This document shows, piece by piece, positions 1-9,890 of a stretch of 13,585 nucleotides of DNA. The stretch lies in contig LSSN01006018.1 of assembly GCA_001970855.1 (NCBI GenBank), forward strand, positions 1-13,585. The letters run 5' to 3'. The notes under the pieces are model-generated. The model made no database searches and had not been told where the DNA came from. It saw nothing but the letters and a program-made list of their open reading frames with translations. How positions within the stretch are numbered: the first letter of the stretch is position 1; each line of letters opens with the position of its first letter. The translations under genes and the position numbers were made by a program. This stretch comes from Smittium culicis (lineage: Eukaryota > Kickxellomycota > Harpellomycetes > Harpellales > Legeriomycetaceae).

Positions 1-2914
1 TAGCCAATTCTTTTTGTTAATTAGTAGCTGATTCCTTGCTAGCTATTTTTAAAATTAAAAAACCCCTAAAATGGAAAATTGCTATCTAAGAGAAAATTTG
101 GACCAAAATGGGGTAGAGATACCTTCTGCTTACTTCGAGGATTTACTGTATATACTCTAAATTAGATATAGTATGAAATAGCATTTTTTTACTGAATAAA
201 ATAAGAAAAAACTAAATAACGCATTTAATGATCAAGTAACTGATTCCAATATGAAATAAAAAAATTCGTTCATAAACACTAATTAACACTTTCACCTGCT
301 AAATCGTGCGTATTATTCCTATGTTTAGTCCAATATATAATCCCAAAAAATATTTTATTTTTAATATTGCTTTAATTTTGAATGTACTAAATTAAGGTAA
401 TGTAAAATTATATTTTCACGGTTTAATATACCTTTAAATATTACTTAAAATAAAAAATCTTGTACAAATTATGGCTCACACTACATAATTTAAATACTTT
501 TAGATACAATTCTTATAAATTTAATCAAAAATTTAAATATGTCTTTATAAGACTTGTCATACTCATAAAATAATTCCGTTTTTTTACATTTAAAATGAAG
601 CATAAAGCAAAATGATATAAATAGTATATTAAATTTTTTGTAGAAGCGACTTGAATTATTAGCTAAATGTTTATATTTTTTAAAAAAAATAAAACAAAAT
701 GATTTTAATATCAATACAAATATATTTATATAAAAGCTAGATTTTTGGTTGATTGGCATCAATTTAGTCAATTAAAAATGACAAAATTTAGCCGGTCAGT
801 TTTTAGATATGCAAATCATGCACTTTAATTTCTCAAATTATCTATTTTAAAAGGTAGTAAAATTTAAATCATATAAATCCAGGGTATTCTATATTATTTC
901 TACAGTATAATTGTGTATAAAAATATACTTTATTACAAAAGTTTAAAGCAAAAATTTAAAAAAATTTATCTCGCAATAGCTTTATTACTATTAAATATTT
1001 GTTTTTAAATTTATTACAAGTTATATAATAAACATAAAAAAACGATTGTATTTATCACATATATACTCCTTCGCTTTTAATAATATTTGATACTGTGATA
1101 TCAGACAGCTACCAACATAGAAATGGTACATTTAATTATTCAAAAAGCTTTATCTAGAACATTTTAATGTGGAAATTGCGAACAATAATTAGATGTTTAA
1201 TTTTGAACGAATAATTTTTCTATTAAATAATTTAACCTAGGTACAGGAAAACTTAAAATAAGGCCTGTGCTTACGGCATTAAAAAATCGCCATTATATAT
1301 ATTTATTTTTGAAAAACACTAAACCATGTAGCTTCATTTTTTTTACCGTTTAAAATAAAGGGGGAAAATATATTTAAAATAGACTCAATTTTTAGCTAAT
1401 ACTCTTTTTTAATGTTTATTGTTGCTATAAAACAATATTATCCGCATGATTTTTATAAAGATATTATTAGTTTATATATTGCTGTAATAAAAATAATTTT
1501 AAAATAATTTAAAAATGGCGTTAATTCAAGTTAGGTACTACAAAAAGTGGTATTTATAAAACATCAAACATTCGCACAAAAAATAAATTTGAGTATTATT
1601 TTTATAAAAAAATGTTAAACTAGTATTTTTTTATTAGAAACTCAAAAATATAGCATAAATATTAGCATTTACCTTTTATTTTTTTTATAATTTATTGTTT
1701 ATGCTTATGATTCCAGGTAATTGCTAGTATCTTTTTTACTATAAATGCTGTGTATTTTTTATTCAATAAATAGCGTTATTTATCTTTAAAATTTTGCTAG
1801 TAGAAAAATATAGCTACGAAATATTTAATGCTCTGCGAGAAAAGGAGTCAATTTCTTAAACTCATGTCACTCATGAATAATAAATAAGGACAATTATCAA
1901 AATATGTGATATTAGTAAAATGCTTGGGGACAGTCAGTTAGTTTAATTTAAATTGAAATGAATAGAAAATATCAGTTTAAAATCCATTAGTAGCTTGATC
2001 ATCAAATATGATTATAAAACTGATATAAGTTCAGAGATTTTTACATTTTATCATAATTAATAGATTCTTTTATTACAGGTTTTTTTATAAAACAATAAGG
2101 TGATCCAAATAAATCTATTATGTTATTTGTTCAAATATAATTTTAGATGTAGTTGAAATAATTTATAGATAAATATCATATTTTTATGCATTATCAGATA
2201 TCTTTTTTACTATAGAATATTTAAAGAAAACTAAGCTCAAGGCAAAGTATCAACAATAAAATTACATCAGTTTCAATAGCATAATATAAATGATCGCTTA
2301 ATTAATAATACAGTATTTTTAGATTTTTTTATAAATTAAATTAAAGATAAAAAAATATTTCTTGATAATTTATTTAGGGAATGTGTGACTAAATTTCTAA
2401 TGGTTGTAATAATTTCTTAACAACTTTTTATTTTCAAGCTATTGAAATGCCAAAAAAATTTAGAGCTGATTTTTTTAGCAAAATTGATTTAACTACCTTT
2501 TTTGTAAAATAAATTATAGTTTTTAATTGATAGAATAAACTATTCCTATCTATTCTTCCATTTATTTAAATTAGATGAAACTTTTTAAGGGGACAAGCAT
2601 TATGTAGCGAGGTGTAATGTGATTATAAATTATATAATTTTCAACACTAATTATATTTTATGAATAAATTCACATACTTTTTAAACCATTAAACCATCAT
2701 TATCATTCTCATTTATTGAAATATGTTCTTTTTTTAAGCAAGATTTTTTCAAGGTTATGGATTTTTTCTATTAACATCTTTGTGATCACCAGGTGTAATT
2801 GTCTTTTAAATCCTAAATAAAAATACTATATTAAAAACTAGCTTACAAAACTAATAGCCGTTACAAATTACAACAAGCAAATAAAACAAACAGTATCAAA
2901 ATACCCGTTCCTAA
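1..2914. other. AT-rich gene-free stretch
   Basis: Apart from the motif at 97 I see nothing supported here: no tRNA-like box pair, no long frame with protein-like composition, no clear repeat. The longest open frame (minus strand, 490-771) is almost all Lys, Phe, Ile, Ser and Asn, as expected from bare AT-rich sequence. Confidence 0.6.
97..121 (+). repeat. Short motif shared with 11258
   Basis: GGACCAAAATGGGG followed by ATACC at 117-121 matches GGACGAAAATGGGG with ATACC at 11258-11281: about 19 of 25 aligned bases, with equal spacing. Both resemble motif B of the repeat family (TTGGACGGGAAATGG), so each may be a last remnant of a copy near the two ends of the gene desert. Confidence 0.3.
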
Positions 2915-3139
2915 CAAAAATTTCTCGTTTGGAGGTTCTGGATGAAGAAAAAAAATATGGACTATCACTTTCTCGAAAGGTATATGGGTTTATATCCGCA
3001 AATTTATAAAAATTTGCAAAAAAATAATTTATTTCCTAGTTTTTAAAAAGTATTGATCTATTGTAGAAAAGATACGAATAGTAAAGCTTCTTATCAACTA
3101 TAAATGAAAGAATACACTCATTTTATTTTAAATTATGTT
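2915..3139 (+). pseudogene. Possible decayed coding stretch, unknown product
   Basis: The frame holding ATG 2942 reads 34 codons to TAA at 3044 and then goes on through KVLIYCRKDTNSKASYQL and MKEYTHFILNYV with only TAA stops between the pieces (3044, 3101, 3137). Residue mix (charged and aromatic, not just Lys/Phe/Ile) is more protein-like than neighbouring frames. GGAGG lies eight bases before the ATG, but this has no meaning in a eukaryote. I recognise no family. It overlaps the outlying repeat copy, so it could be a piece of that repeat's own former coding region. Confidence 0.18.
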
Positions 3140-3230
3140 TAATATACTCTCATAGACAGAAATAAAATAAAATAAAATAAACTCATTTTATTAATACGGG
3201 TTTGACGAGAAATGGTAGTAGATTTACAGC
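3051..3230 (+). repeat. Decayed dispersed repeat, probable outlying copy with (AAATA)n run
   Basis: TATTGATCTA at 3051 resembles the end of motif A. A clean AAATA repeat at 3160-3181 is followed by TTTTATTAATACGGG and TTTGACGAGAAATGG at 3201-3215, a recognisable motif B, then GATTTACAG as after B in copy 2. The order simple repeat, TTAATA, motif B is the same as in copy 5. Overlaps the possible coding relic at 2915-3137. Confidence 0.4.
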
Positions 3231-3512
3231 GAATAAAATAACATAATCTACAGTTTAACAATACAAAATAGACAAAAAAATTTTTATTAAACCTCGCTTA
3301 TAAAAAAGAATTAGAACGTTTTCAATTCTTCCAATAGTCCTAAATACATTAACGTTCTCATTCCAATATAATATATACGATAATAAGTTCTATATTTTTT
3401 CAGAATCTCGCATATTTACCTGCTAACATATATATTTAATGAACCAGAGCCTTGTTAAGACTAAGATACTAAAATCTTTCCTTCTATTAGAGTCACAATC
3501 CTAATAATCATG

Positions 3513-3525
3513 TTTTTTTTTTTTT
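3513..3525. repeat. Poly-T run of 13
   Basis: Longest homopolymer noticed in the window, a little upstream of the possible relic at 3663. Its length may be affected by sequencing error. Confidence 0.8.
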
Positions 3526-3662
3526 AATTCTAGTTGAAATTCGTTGAAAATTTAACTTTTTTTTATAACGCAGAGTTCTATGGTATAAATCAATAAATCA
3601 ATAATTATCATTTTGTCAATATTATAAAAAAAAACCTATTTTTCGCCGACTAATATTTGCAG

Positions 3663-4157
3663 GCATTTTTTCTCTTTAAAAAAAACAGTTTATATGGCAT
3701 GATTTATTTTAAAAAAATAGTACGAATATATTGGTATGAAAACAATATTAGAGGGTTTTTTCTTAAAATGAAGTCTCTAGTAAATGATGAAAATTTTGTG
3801 AAGGAATAAAAAAAAATTATTCTCTTTTCCAAATACTTTTCTCTGAAAGCCTACCAACTGCGTGGCAAACTTAAATCATTTCACATTCTAAAATTCGGAA
3901 GAGTGCCCCCAAAATAGGATAATATGATAACAAAGCTACATTCTTTGAGTTTAAATAAAATAACTGTAAAAGAAAACCAAGTTGTACTTGGAGGTAAGAT
4001 GATGTGAAATCCTGATACAGGTATATATTTGCTTTTCAACATGTTTCCTTCATATTCAATTGAAATAAATATTTCAACCAATAGATACAGTGTTAACTGT
4101 TTTGAAAACTTTGGCAGATCGCACAATGCATTAATAATAAAAATAAATATCAGATGA
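3663..4157 (+). pseudogene. Possible decayed coding sequence, faint kelch-repeat resemblance
   Basis: One frame from 3663 to TGA at 4155 runs about 164 codons with only three internal stops (TAA 3807, TAG 3915, TGA 4005), where a dozen or more would be expected at this base composition. GC is visibly higher than the surroundings (23 of 60 bases in 3841-3900). The frame opens right after CTAATATTTGCAG (3650-3662), which looks like an intron branch site and acceptor. The segment FGRVPPK at 3894-3914, QVVLGGKMM before the TGA and NPDTGIYLL after it recall a kelch blade (proline-rich turn, hydrophobic strand, Gly-Gly, then a tyrosine strand). The family call is tentative. The opposite strand also has a 95-codon open frame (3881-4168), so strand is not proven. 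If a relic, it is not functional. Confidence 0.3.
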
Positions 4158-4453
4158 TTCCTTGCCATTGATAATGTACTATAAATATTAATGAAACTCG
4201 TGTTAAACCGCTTTAAATCTGCTGGAATTAAAAATTATATGAAGATATTTCTCAAGCTAAAAAGAATATTTCCATGAATAAAGCTAATTCCGTCTAAATG
4301 GGGGTATTGTTCTTATTCAAGAAGACAAAAAATAGCAATATATCTGTGTTTGTGTAGTAAAGAGATAAAAATTTGACTTATTGTTGCGGTTGTACGTAAC
4401 TATAAAAACGACTGAGTTTGGGTATATTTTATGCCTTATTGCAGTTTATTCTA

Positions 4454-4489
4454 GCCCGATTTGTTTCGGGCGCTCTGAAAAACAGCGCC
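4454..4489. other. Two overlapping GC-rich hairpins (GC cluster)
   Basis: First hairpin: GCCCGA at 4454-4459 pairs with TCGGGC at 4466-4471 around a six-base TTTGTT loop. Second: GGCGCT at 4469-4474 pairs with AGCGCC at 4484-4489 around CTGAAAAAC. They share bases 4469-4471, so the two stems compete or exchange. TGCAG stands close on both sides (4440-4444 and 4493-4497). In the surrounding AT-rich DNA two perfect six-base GC-rich stems side by side are unlikely by chance. Double hairpins and GC clusters of this form are known from fungal mitochondrial DNA, so a mitochondrial insertion is one explanation; a terminator has no gene to serve here. Confidence 0.6.
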
Positions 4490-5054
4490 TAATGCAGATC
4501 AAGATTTTTTCATGCTAATTAGCTCGTTAAAAAAAGTATATCTAGTTTAGGAAATATTATTCGAGCACGGAGCAAAAGCGAATTTATGTAATATCTAAAT
4601 TTGTAATATAATTTCCAAATTAGTGTTTAATTATATTTAGATTTATCAATGAAAATCGTAATAATATACTCGCAAAAAACAAAAAGTTTATCAATATAAC
4701 ACAAAATGTATTTTTATTTAAAATACCGCTAGTTATAAACCCACCCGAATGTGTAGAAAGTATTGGGGTTTTTATAAAAAAAGATTGTTGAGTTAATAAT
4801 TGCCTCTTGTACCTTCTAGTGAGCTAAGTTAGCTTATAAAGGAGGAAGCAAAAGTTTATTGCAGAATAAAAAGATTTTCTATAAGCTCATATCCCTTCTA
4901 ATGAAGCACAAGGGTTGTGTACTATATCTTATATAGCTACATTAAGATCTTCAAAAACCCTATCAAGTCATTACTATAAAAATCATTGGATAGTTACTGT
5001 ATTTAGGTCTTTGATGCTCTTGTAATTCATTAATAATTAGCTATTCGCTAAACG

Positions 5055-5069
5055 CTGCTAGTCCAGCAG
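5055..5069. other. Small hairpin CTGCT-AGTCC-AGCAG
   Basis: A five-base perfect stem with a five-base loop, one of several GC-richer spots between the double hairpin and repeat copy 1. Another short one, GTGC-CTTTGA-GCAC, is at 5221-5234. Neither follows a gene. Chance is possible for stems of this length. Confidence 0.25.
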
Positions 5070-5562
5070 GTTTTATAAGCCGAGTCGCATTCTTTTGCAT
5101 GCCATTACATATATTTTAATTCAAAATGGATGAGTATTAAATCTGGCTGACAGGGGCTTAGGCTATTGTAGATATTAATACCCTTTGCTCTTAATAGAGT
5201 CTTTTCGGTATTTATCTTGAGTGCCTTTGAGCACAAATTTTTTTTGAGTATTAGACTATTAATATTTTTTTGATCCTATAATTTAAACATAAAAATTCAA
5301 ATAATTTTTATTCAATATTATCAATTTTGGTTTATGCGAGACCCTGAAAAAATGAAGGATATTGTTTAGCGCACTAATGGTCTATATAAATATCATTTAT
5401 ATGATATATTTGTCAATTAAATTAAGCGTAGAATTCTTTCGGATGAGACACACATATATAAGCCACCTTTTCAATTTTGAATTAGTGCTAACTTCCTTCA
5501 AGCTTTTTTGTGATAAAAATCAATAATAAACGTTGAATAACTATTGAAATGATAAATTTCAG

Positions 5563-5763
5563 CCCTAAATTGAGCGTTAGGCTGTTTTTGATCTGAAATA
5601 TAGCTAAATACATTCAAAAAAAATTAATATTATAATGAGACTAAACTAATTATTGATCTGTTGTATAATAACAATTAATAATAAATTTATTTATCAGCTA
5701 CAGGAGGTAATAGTAAATTTAGCTTTTTAAAGCATGTTGGACATCAAAGGGATAAATTTTATA
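5563..5763 (+). repeat. Decayed dispersed repeat, copy 1
   Basis: Motif A at 5574-5613 (GCGTTAGGCTGTTTTTGATC, then GAAATATAGC) matches copies 2 and 5. Motif B at 5735 (TGTTGGACATCAAAGGG) is preceded by AATTTAGCTTTTTAAAGCA, close to copy 2's AATTTGATTCTTTTTAAAGT. The spacing of A to B is about 160 bases. Similarity to copy 2 continues between the motifs with many substitutions and small gaps. No coding frame. Confidence 0.6.
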
Positions 5764-6290
5764 GTAGTCAGCTACGGCACTAGAATTTAGAGTTGGACCA
5801 TCTTACGTTAAATTTAACTCTATAACTTGTAAACACATTTCTTTGGATAGAATTATCTAAATTTAAAGCAACGAACAATAACTAAGTTTAATAAGAACCT
5901 TTTTCATGCGAAATACCGCATAATGACATTTTTCAAATTTTATTTACTATTTCCAGGACCAAATGAAGGATGATTTTATTGTCTATAGCTTGACAGCGTT
6001 TAAATGCAAGTCATCAACAACTACCATATAATAAATTTTAAATCCAGTTTTTAGTCTATAAATATTATGAAAAACTGAAAAGAGTTTTTAATCCTGTGAG
6101 GGCTATTTGTAATTTTATCAATAACAATCTACTAATGTTAATAGCTCAAGTTGCTCTCTAGTTTTAGAATCTCTCATTGACATTATGTTGAAGACCAGAG
6201 CTTATTCAATTGAATTTTTTCTTCGAATCAAATTATACATGGTTTTTTGTTTCTACTAGAGAAAATTATCAAATGGGTTAAACGTCTTAA

Positions 6291-6504
6291 TCCTTTCCCG
6301 CGCGGTAGACTATTTATCTTCTACAAAATATAGCCTACAGAATTCGATAAAAATAATTTAAATCCGAGATTTTAAATGATATTGGTATACTGTAGTTAAA
6401 CAGCAAATAATAGATTTCATTATAAACCATAAACGAATCATAAATTTGATTCTTTTTAAAGTATGTTGGACGGGAAATGGTTAACCAATAAATAAATTTT
6501 ACAG
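6291..6504 (+). repeat. Decayed dispersed repeat, copy 2 (best preserved)
   Basis: Motif A at 6291-6335 reads TCCTTTCCCGCGCGGTAGAC and continues with TACAAAATATAGCC. Motif B at 6464-6480 is TGTTGGACGGGAAATGG, followed by an A-rich stretch ending in ACAG. The GC-rich CCCGCGCGG stands out sharply from the AT-rich background. Because homology to copies 1 and 5 spans both motifs and the DNA between them, B is internal to the unit and not an element end. Confidence 0.6.
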
Positions 6505-6741
6505 TTAATACCAATTAATAATGCAGGATAAAAAAGTTCTATTTCATGCTAAAAATCTTCCATATATGGGAGATTATTCCGAGGAGCAGAAACTTTCTTA
6601 TCAAGTTTATCCTATTCAGCAACTTTACTTTTATTTTTAATTATTCTAGGAATTTATCACCAAATGAATTTTATGATACAGCCAATCCTTTACCTAATAA
6701 ATGTAGGGCAAATATAATTTCTTAGATAAAAAATTTCGCTT

Positions 6742-6810
6742 CCCCCAAAAATATCCCATATATGTGAAGTAGCTTTGGGAAATGTTCTATTTTAGCTTTC
6801 ATGGTTATTT
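6742..6810 (+). repeat. Motif C of the decayed repeat family, first copy
   Basis: TCCCCCAAAA at about 6741 and AAATGTTCTATTTTAGCTTT with CATGG at about 6779-6806 match, in order, the block AATCCCCCAAATGTTCTATA with TTTTAGCTCATG at 9851-9887. The first copy carries about 35 extra bases between the two halves (including CCCATATATGTG). This supports a common repeat source for both regions. Confidence 0.45.
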
Positions 6811-7426
6811 AGATTCAGCTTATCGAAAATAAAATTAAATTTAAATATACAAATTACATTAGATTTTTGATTAATAATTTTCAGGAAAAACAGCTATTAT
6901 TTGCTTACTTAAAGAAAGCCAATTATATTTAGATATATCAGCGGGGGATAGCCAATGGATATTACGGTTGAGTAATCCGCCGATAATATTTTTTTATAAG
7001 ACGAATTAAGTTACTAGCATTACAAGATAAAATTTCTTAAAATGTAATGTGAACTGAATTCCTTCTGCCTAGAATTTCTAGACTTTCCCACTTATTTTTA
7101 GACTAATGGATTTTTTCTTGTGTATAACTTCAAAAAAGATTCTAAAACGATAATTTTTCTAAGGCTGTAGGGCTCTAGAATCTTTAATCATATACAATTT
7201 GAGCAGGAATAGTTGTCTAGAACTATTATTAAAGAACTTTTTTTCTATTCAATAATCAATTGTTCTATTTTTCACCTCTAATTTTAGAATTTTTGTAATA
7301 ATTACTTATAGATTACGAATCATACAATATTGTCTAAGGCTAACTACTCTTATTTTTTAGTATGTAGTTTTATTGGTGGGGTAATATTACTCGAAACTAG
7401 CACAGTTGCTATTAGCCAATATTTAA
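6811..7426. other. Gene-free spacer between repeat copies 2 and 3
   Basis: AT-rich, all frames closed. TTTTCAGGAAAAACAG at 6881-6896 resembles words after motif B in other copies. Presumably the body of the repeat unit, too diverged to align by eye. Confidence 0.4.
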
Positions 7427-7625
7427 CCCTTTCAGATGCGGTTGGCCTTTTTTGAACTACCAAAATTATCCAACCAAACGACAGAATGATAAATAATATA
7501 AGATATTAACAAATTACTGGCTGATAAATTATATATATCCAATAACAAATAAATATAATATGGCTTATCCAATTACAATTTTTAAAAAAGTTTAAGAGTG
7601 CTTGCCCCGGAAAGGGTTAAGTAGT
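7427..7625 (+). repeat. Decayed dispersed repeat, copy 3
   Basis: Motif A at 7427-7471 is CCCTTTCAGATGCGGTTGG followed by a T run, GAACTACC and AAAATTATCC, aligning with copies 2, 4 and 5. Near the expected place for motif B there is CCGGAAAGGGTTAAG at 7607-7621, similar to copy 2's CGGGAAATGGTTAAC. AATTACAATTTTTAAAAAAG with GTGCTTGCC just before it also resembles 9823-9844. A short open frame here (TTG 7602 to TAA 7784) has no recognisable product. Confidence 0.45.
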
Positions 7626-7784
7626 AGTAAGGCTCTTATTACCATGTTACAAGAAAAGATCATAATTCTACAACTTATTGAGCTAATAAATTTCAATAAT
7701 AATAAAATTAAATTGCATGGAATCAATACCGTAAATCGAATTCCAAGTTTTAAAAACTCAATATCAACTTTGAGATATATTTAA

Positions 7785-8429
7785 TTGCCAACCAACGTGA
7801 GTTGATATTGTTACTTTCGCTCACTAAATAGTAGCTATTCAAATTATTAATTGCTAGTATGAAAACTTTAATCGCAAATTTTATTGGTAATTATTAATAA
7901 ATAGACACTCAAGCAGAGTTTTATTATTGGGTATCTTTTGAAAGTTTTGGTTGTTCTAAAAAACGTAAGACAGAGCTTCTTAATAAATAAAAACTACTTG
8001 TATTATTTTAATCATCAGTTTTAGATACTTTTTCGTGATACTTGAAATGTCGCTACCTTCGTGAACCCTATTTACATTTTGGGTCTAAAACCTCCCTTTT
8101 TGGTGATCATTTTCATTACGCACAGTATTTTTTTAATTTGAATATAAAAAATGCATTAGTGATAAATCTCATTTTATTGTTTATACACTGATAACCACTA
8201 ATACTCAATCATTACCATATTCCCTATACGAAATTACATGAATAATCATAATAAACTCAAGGGAAAAATCATTTCCGCTTTTTTTTAAGATTTATTCTAT
8301 CACTAATATTTAAATTCAAAAATATTTTCTGCGTGATTCAGATAACCTATAAGACTATCAATATTTTTAGCTAAAATTCCCTGTATATGATTATCGCTAT
8401 TTATCACTATTTCCTCAAAAAAATCTCCA
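7785..8429. other. Gene-free spacer between repeat copies 3 and 4
   Basis: AT-rich, frames closed by frequent stops, no motif that I can align with confidence. Confidence 0.4.
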
Positions 8430-8580
8430 TCCCTTTCACGGGCGGTAGATTATTATTGATATGCATTATTTAGCAAACTAGACTCAATTAAAATAACATA
8501 ATTCCAAAATTTTGTGAATAATTGGCTAAGAATATTATACTGGAATGGGTTGAACAACAAATAAATAAACAATAAACAAA
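8430..8580 (+). repeat. Decayed dispersed repeat, copy 4
   Basis: Motif A at 8431-8450, CCCTTTCACGGGCGGTAGAT, is nearly the same as that of copy 2, followed by TATTATTGATATGCATTATT. A degraded motif B, CTGGAATGGG at 8540-8549, comes earlier than in the other copies and leads into an A-rich AACAAATAAATAAACAATAA tract like that after B in copy 5. The shorter A to B distance implies a deletion. Confidence 0.5.
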
Positions 8581-8940
8581 TATCTTGAACCCTTATAAAT
8601 TAATAAAGCTGTTATAAAAAAAACCTATGTTTATACGAGAGATACAGAACGAAGATAGCACTTTGTTGCAGTTTAGTGTTATTGGCTTGGGTATATATAA
8701 ATTAAAAAAATTTTTGGCGGGATTGAAAGACATTTCGGTTTTTGAGTACACTCATTTAAATTAAAAAAATTTACTTGCTATTAAAATCGCACATTATACC
8801 CATTAACTAATAATTTTTTATGCGATTTTATACACTGCAACTCTTTTCATTATAAAGCGATTTCATAAAGAATCTCCTATATGCTTACCAGGTTAGGTTC
8901 TAGTGCTCAATAGCAGGCTATTAGATAATCACATTTGGAT

Positions 8941-9231
8941 ATTTTTGTATAATTCCTTCAGAATGTTAGTCTAAGTTTATCAGATTAATCTTCTAAAAAA
9001 ATGCAAGTAATAAAATAATTCATTCTTGTATCTTTTTTTTGATCATAATTTTAAAAAGTCGCATATGAAAAAATCCCCTTGGGTAGATTTTTATATAATT
9101 CCTTCAGAATGTTAGTCTAAGTTTATCAGATTAATCTTCTAAAAAAATGCAAGTAATACAATAATTCATTCTTGTATCTTTTTTTGATCATAATTTTAAA
9201 AAATCGCATATAAAAAAATCCCCTTGGGCAG
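8941..9231. repeat. 146-base tandem duplication, two near-identical copies
   Basis: Copy 1 is 8941-9086 and copy 2 is 9087-9231 (145 bases). Aligned by eye they differ at five positions and by one T in a poly-T tract, about 96% identity. Four of the five substitutions are transitions, three of them G in copy 1 and A in copy 2. Each boundary carries ATTTTT (8941, 9087 and 9232), so replication slippage or unequal exchange between these six-base matches explains the event. No reading frame runs through the unit. It is much younger than the decayed repeats around it. Confidence 0.95.
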
Positions 9232-9552
9232 ATTTTTCGCCTGGTAAATTGAGCCTAATTATCTTTTATGCACAAAGCTGATAGAATCATAGAGGAATTT
9301 ATTTGTTGGGATACACGTTGTACTAATGTTTTGCACCACCTTGAGTATATTTTAGCTTTCTTTATCGCGTAGAGTCATGTGTATTGTTCGCGATCAGTTT
9401 TACTCGGCTCTTAAATAAAAGTTTTATAGTAGAAAATATTAATTAAATCGGAAATTTTTTATGGAGGAGTCGTTTAATATTGTAAAGTGTTACAGAATAT
9501 TAAATAGACTAAAAAACTAATATCCAATGTGCAAAATCATTTAATTCTTTTA

Positions 9553-9765
9553 ATACTTTACTGGGCTGTAGACTATTTTTGATCTACCAAATATTGCCAT
9601 CTGTGTTCAATTAAAACGCATTAATTTCAATACCTTAAGAAGTATTGCTTTATTCTAAAATAAATAAAATAAAATAATAAACCTGATTAATAATCATAAA
9701 TTTATTTTTTCTAAATAGTATTGGACGGGAATGGCCTAAAAATAAAAAACAAAAACAAAAAATCC
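9553..9765 (+). repeat. Decayed dispersed repeat, copy 5
   Basis: Motif A at 9563-9598 reads GGGCTGTAGACTATTTTTGA and then TCTACCAAATATTGCC. Motif B at 9721-9734 is TTGGACGGGAATGG, preceded by AATCATAAATTTATTTTTTC as in copy 2 (AATCATAAATTTGATTCTTT). An AAATA-type simple repeat at about 9656-9680 sits between A and B and is shared in position with the copy at 3051-3230. Confidence 0.6.
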
Positions 9766-9833
9766 TTTTCAACTCCGCCAACAATATTATCAAATAGTAG
9801 ATATTCAATCCAATAACATTAAATTACAATAAA

Positions 9834-9890
9834 GTGCTCGCCTCGTTCAGAATCCCCCAAATGTTCTATAAATTTTAGCTCATGAAAGGA
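9834..9890 (+). repeat. Motif C of the decayed repeat family, second copy
   Basis: GTGCTCGCC, then AATCCCCCAAATGTTCTATA and TTTTAGCTCATG. The first part recalls GTGCTTGCC at 7598-7606 and the second recalls 6742-6806. About 110 bases after motif B of copy 5. No coding frame. Confidence 0.45.

Larger units (their letters stand above)
4160..5562. other. Gene-free stretch with GC-rich islands
   Basis: Besides the hairpins at 4454 and 5055 this holds scattered GC-richer words, for example GGCTGACAGGGGCTTAGGC at 5144, which may be a strongly decayed motif A. All frames are closed often by stops. Confidence 0.5.

Noticed and set aside
490..771. 93-codon open frame on the minus strand
   Set aside because: Composition is nearly all Lys, Phe, Ile, Asn and Ser, with no motif, in one of the most AT-rich parts; fits chance.
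2931..2944. GGAGG before ATG 2942 as a bacterial ribosome binding site
   Set aside because: The window is eukaryotic by its intron-bearing fungal gene, and the frame ends after 34 codons.
3881..4168. 95-codon open frame on the minus strand
   Set aside because: Overlaps the possible plus-strand relic, which has better motif support. Kept only as a caveat there because strand is not proven.
6464..6480. TGTTGGA as the 5' end of a copia-type LTR
   Set aside because: Homology between copies continues for more than 150 bases upstream of this point, so it is not an element boundary; no purine tract or primer-binding site seen.
7602..7784. 60-codon open frame on the plus strand starting with TTG
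   Set aside because: First ATG is at 7644, leaving 46 residues; no family recognised, and it overlaps repeat copy 3.
8881..8930. Possible tRNA box B at GGTTCTAGTGC
   Set aside because: Lacks the CGA core and no matching box A or cloverleaf was found; no tRNA elsewhere in the window either.
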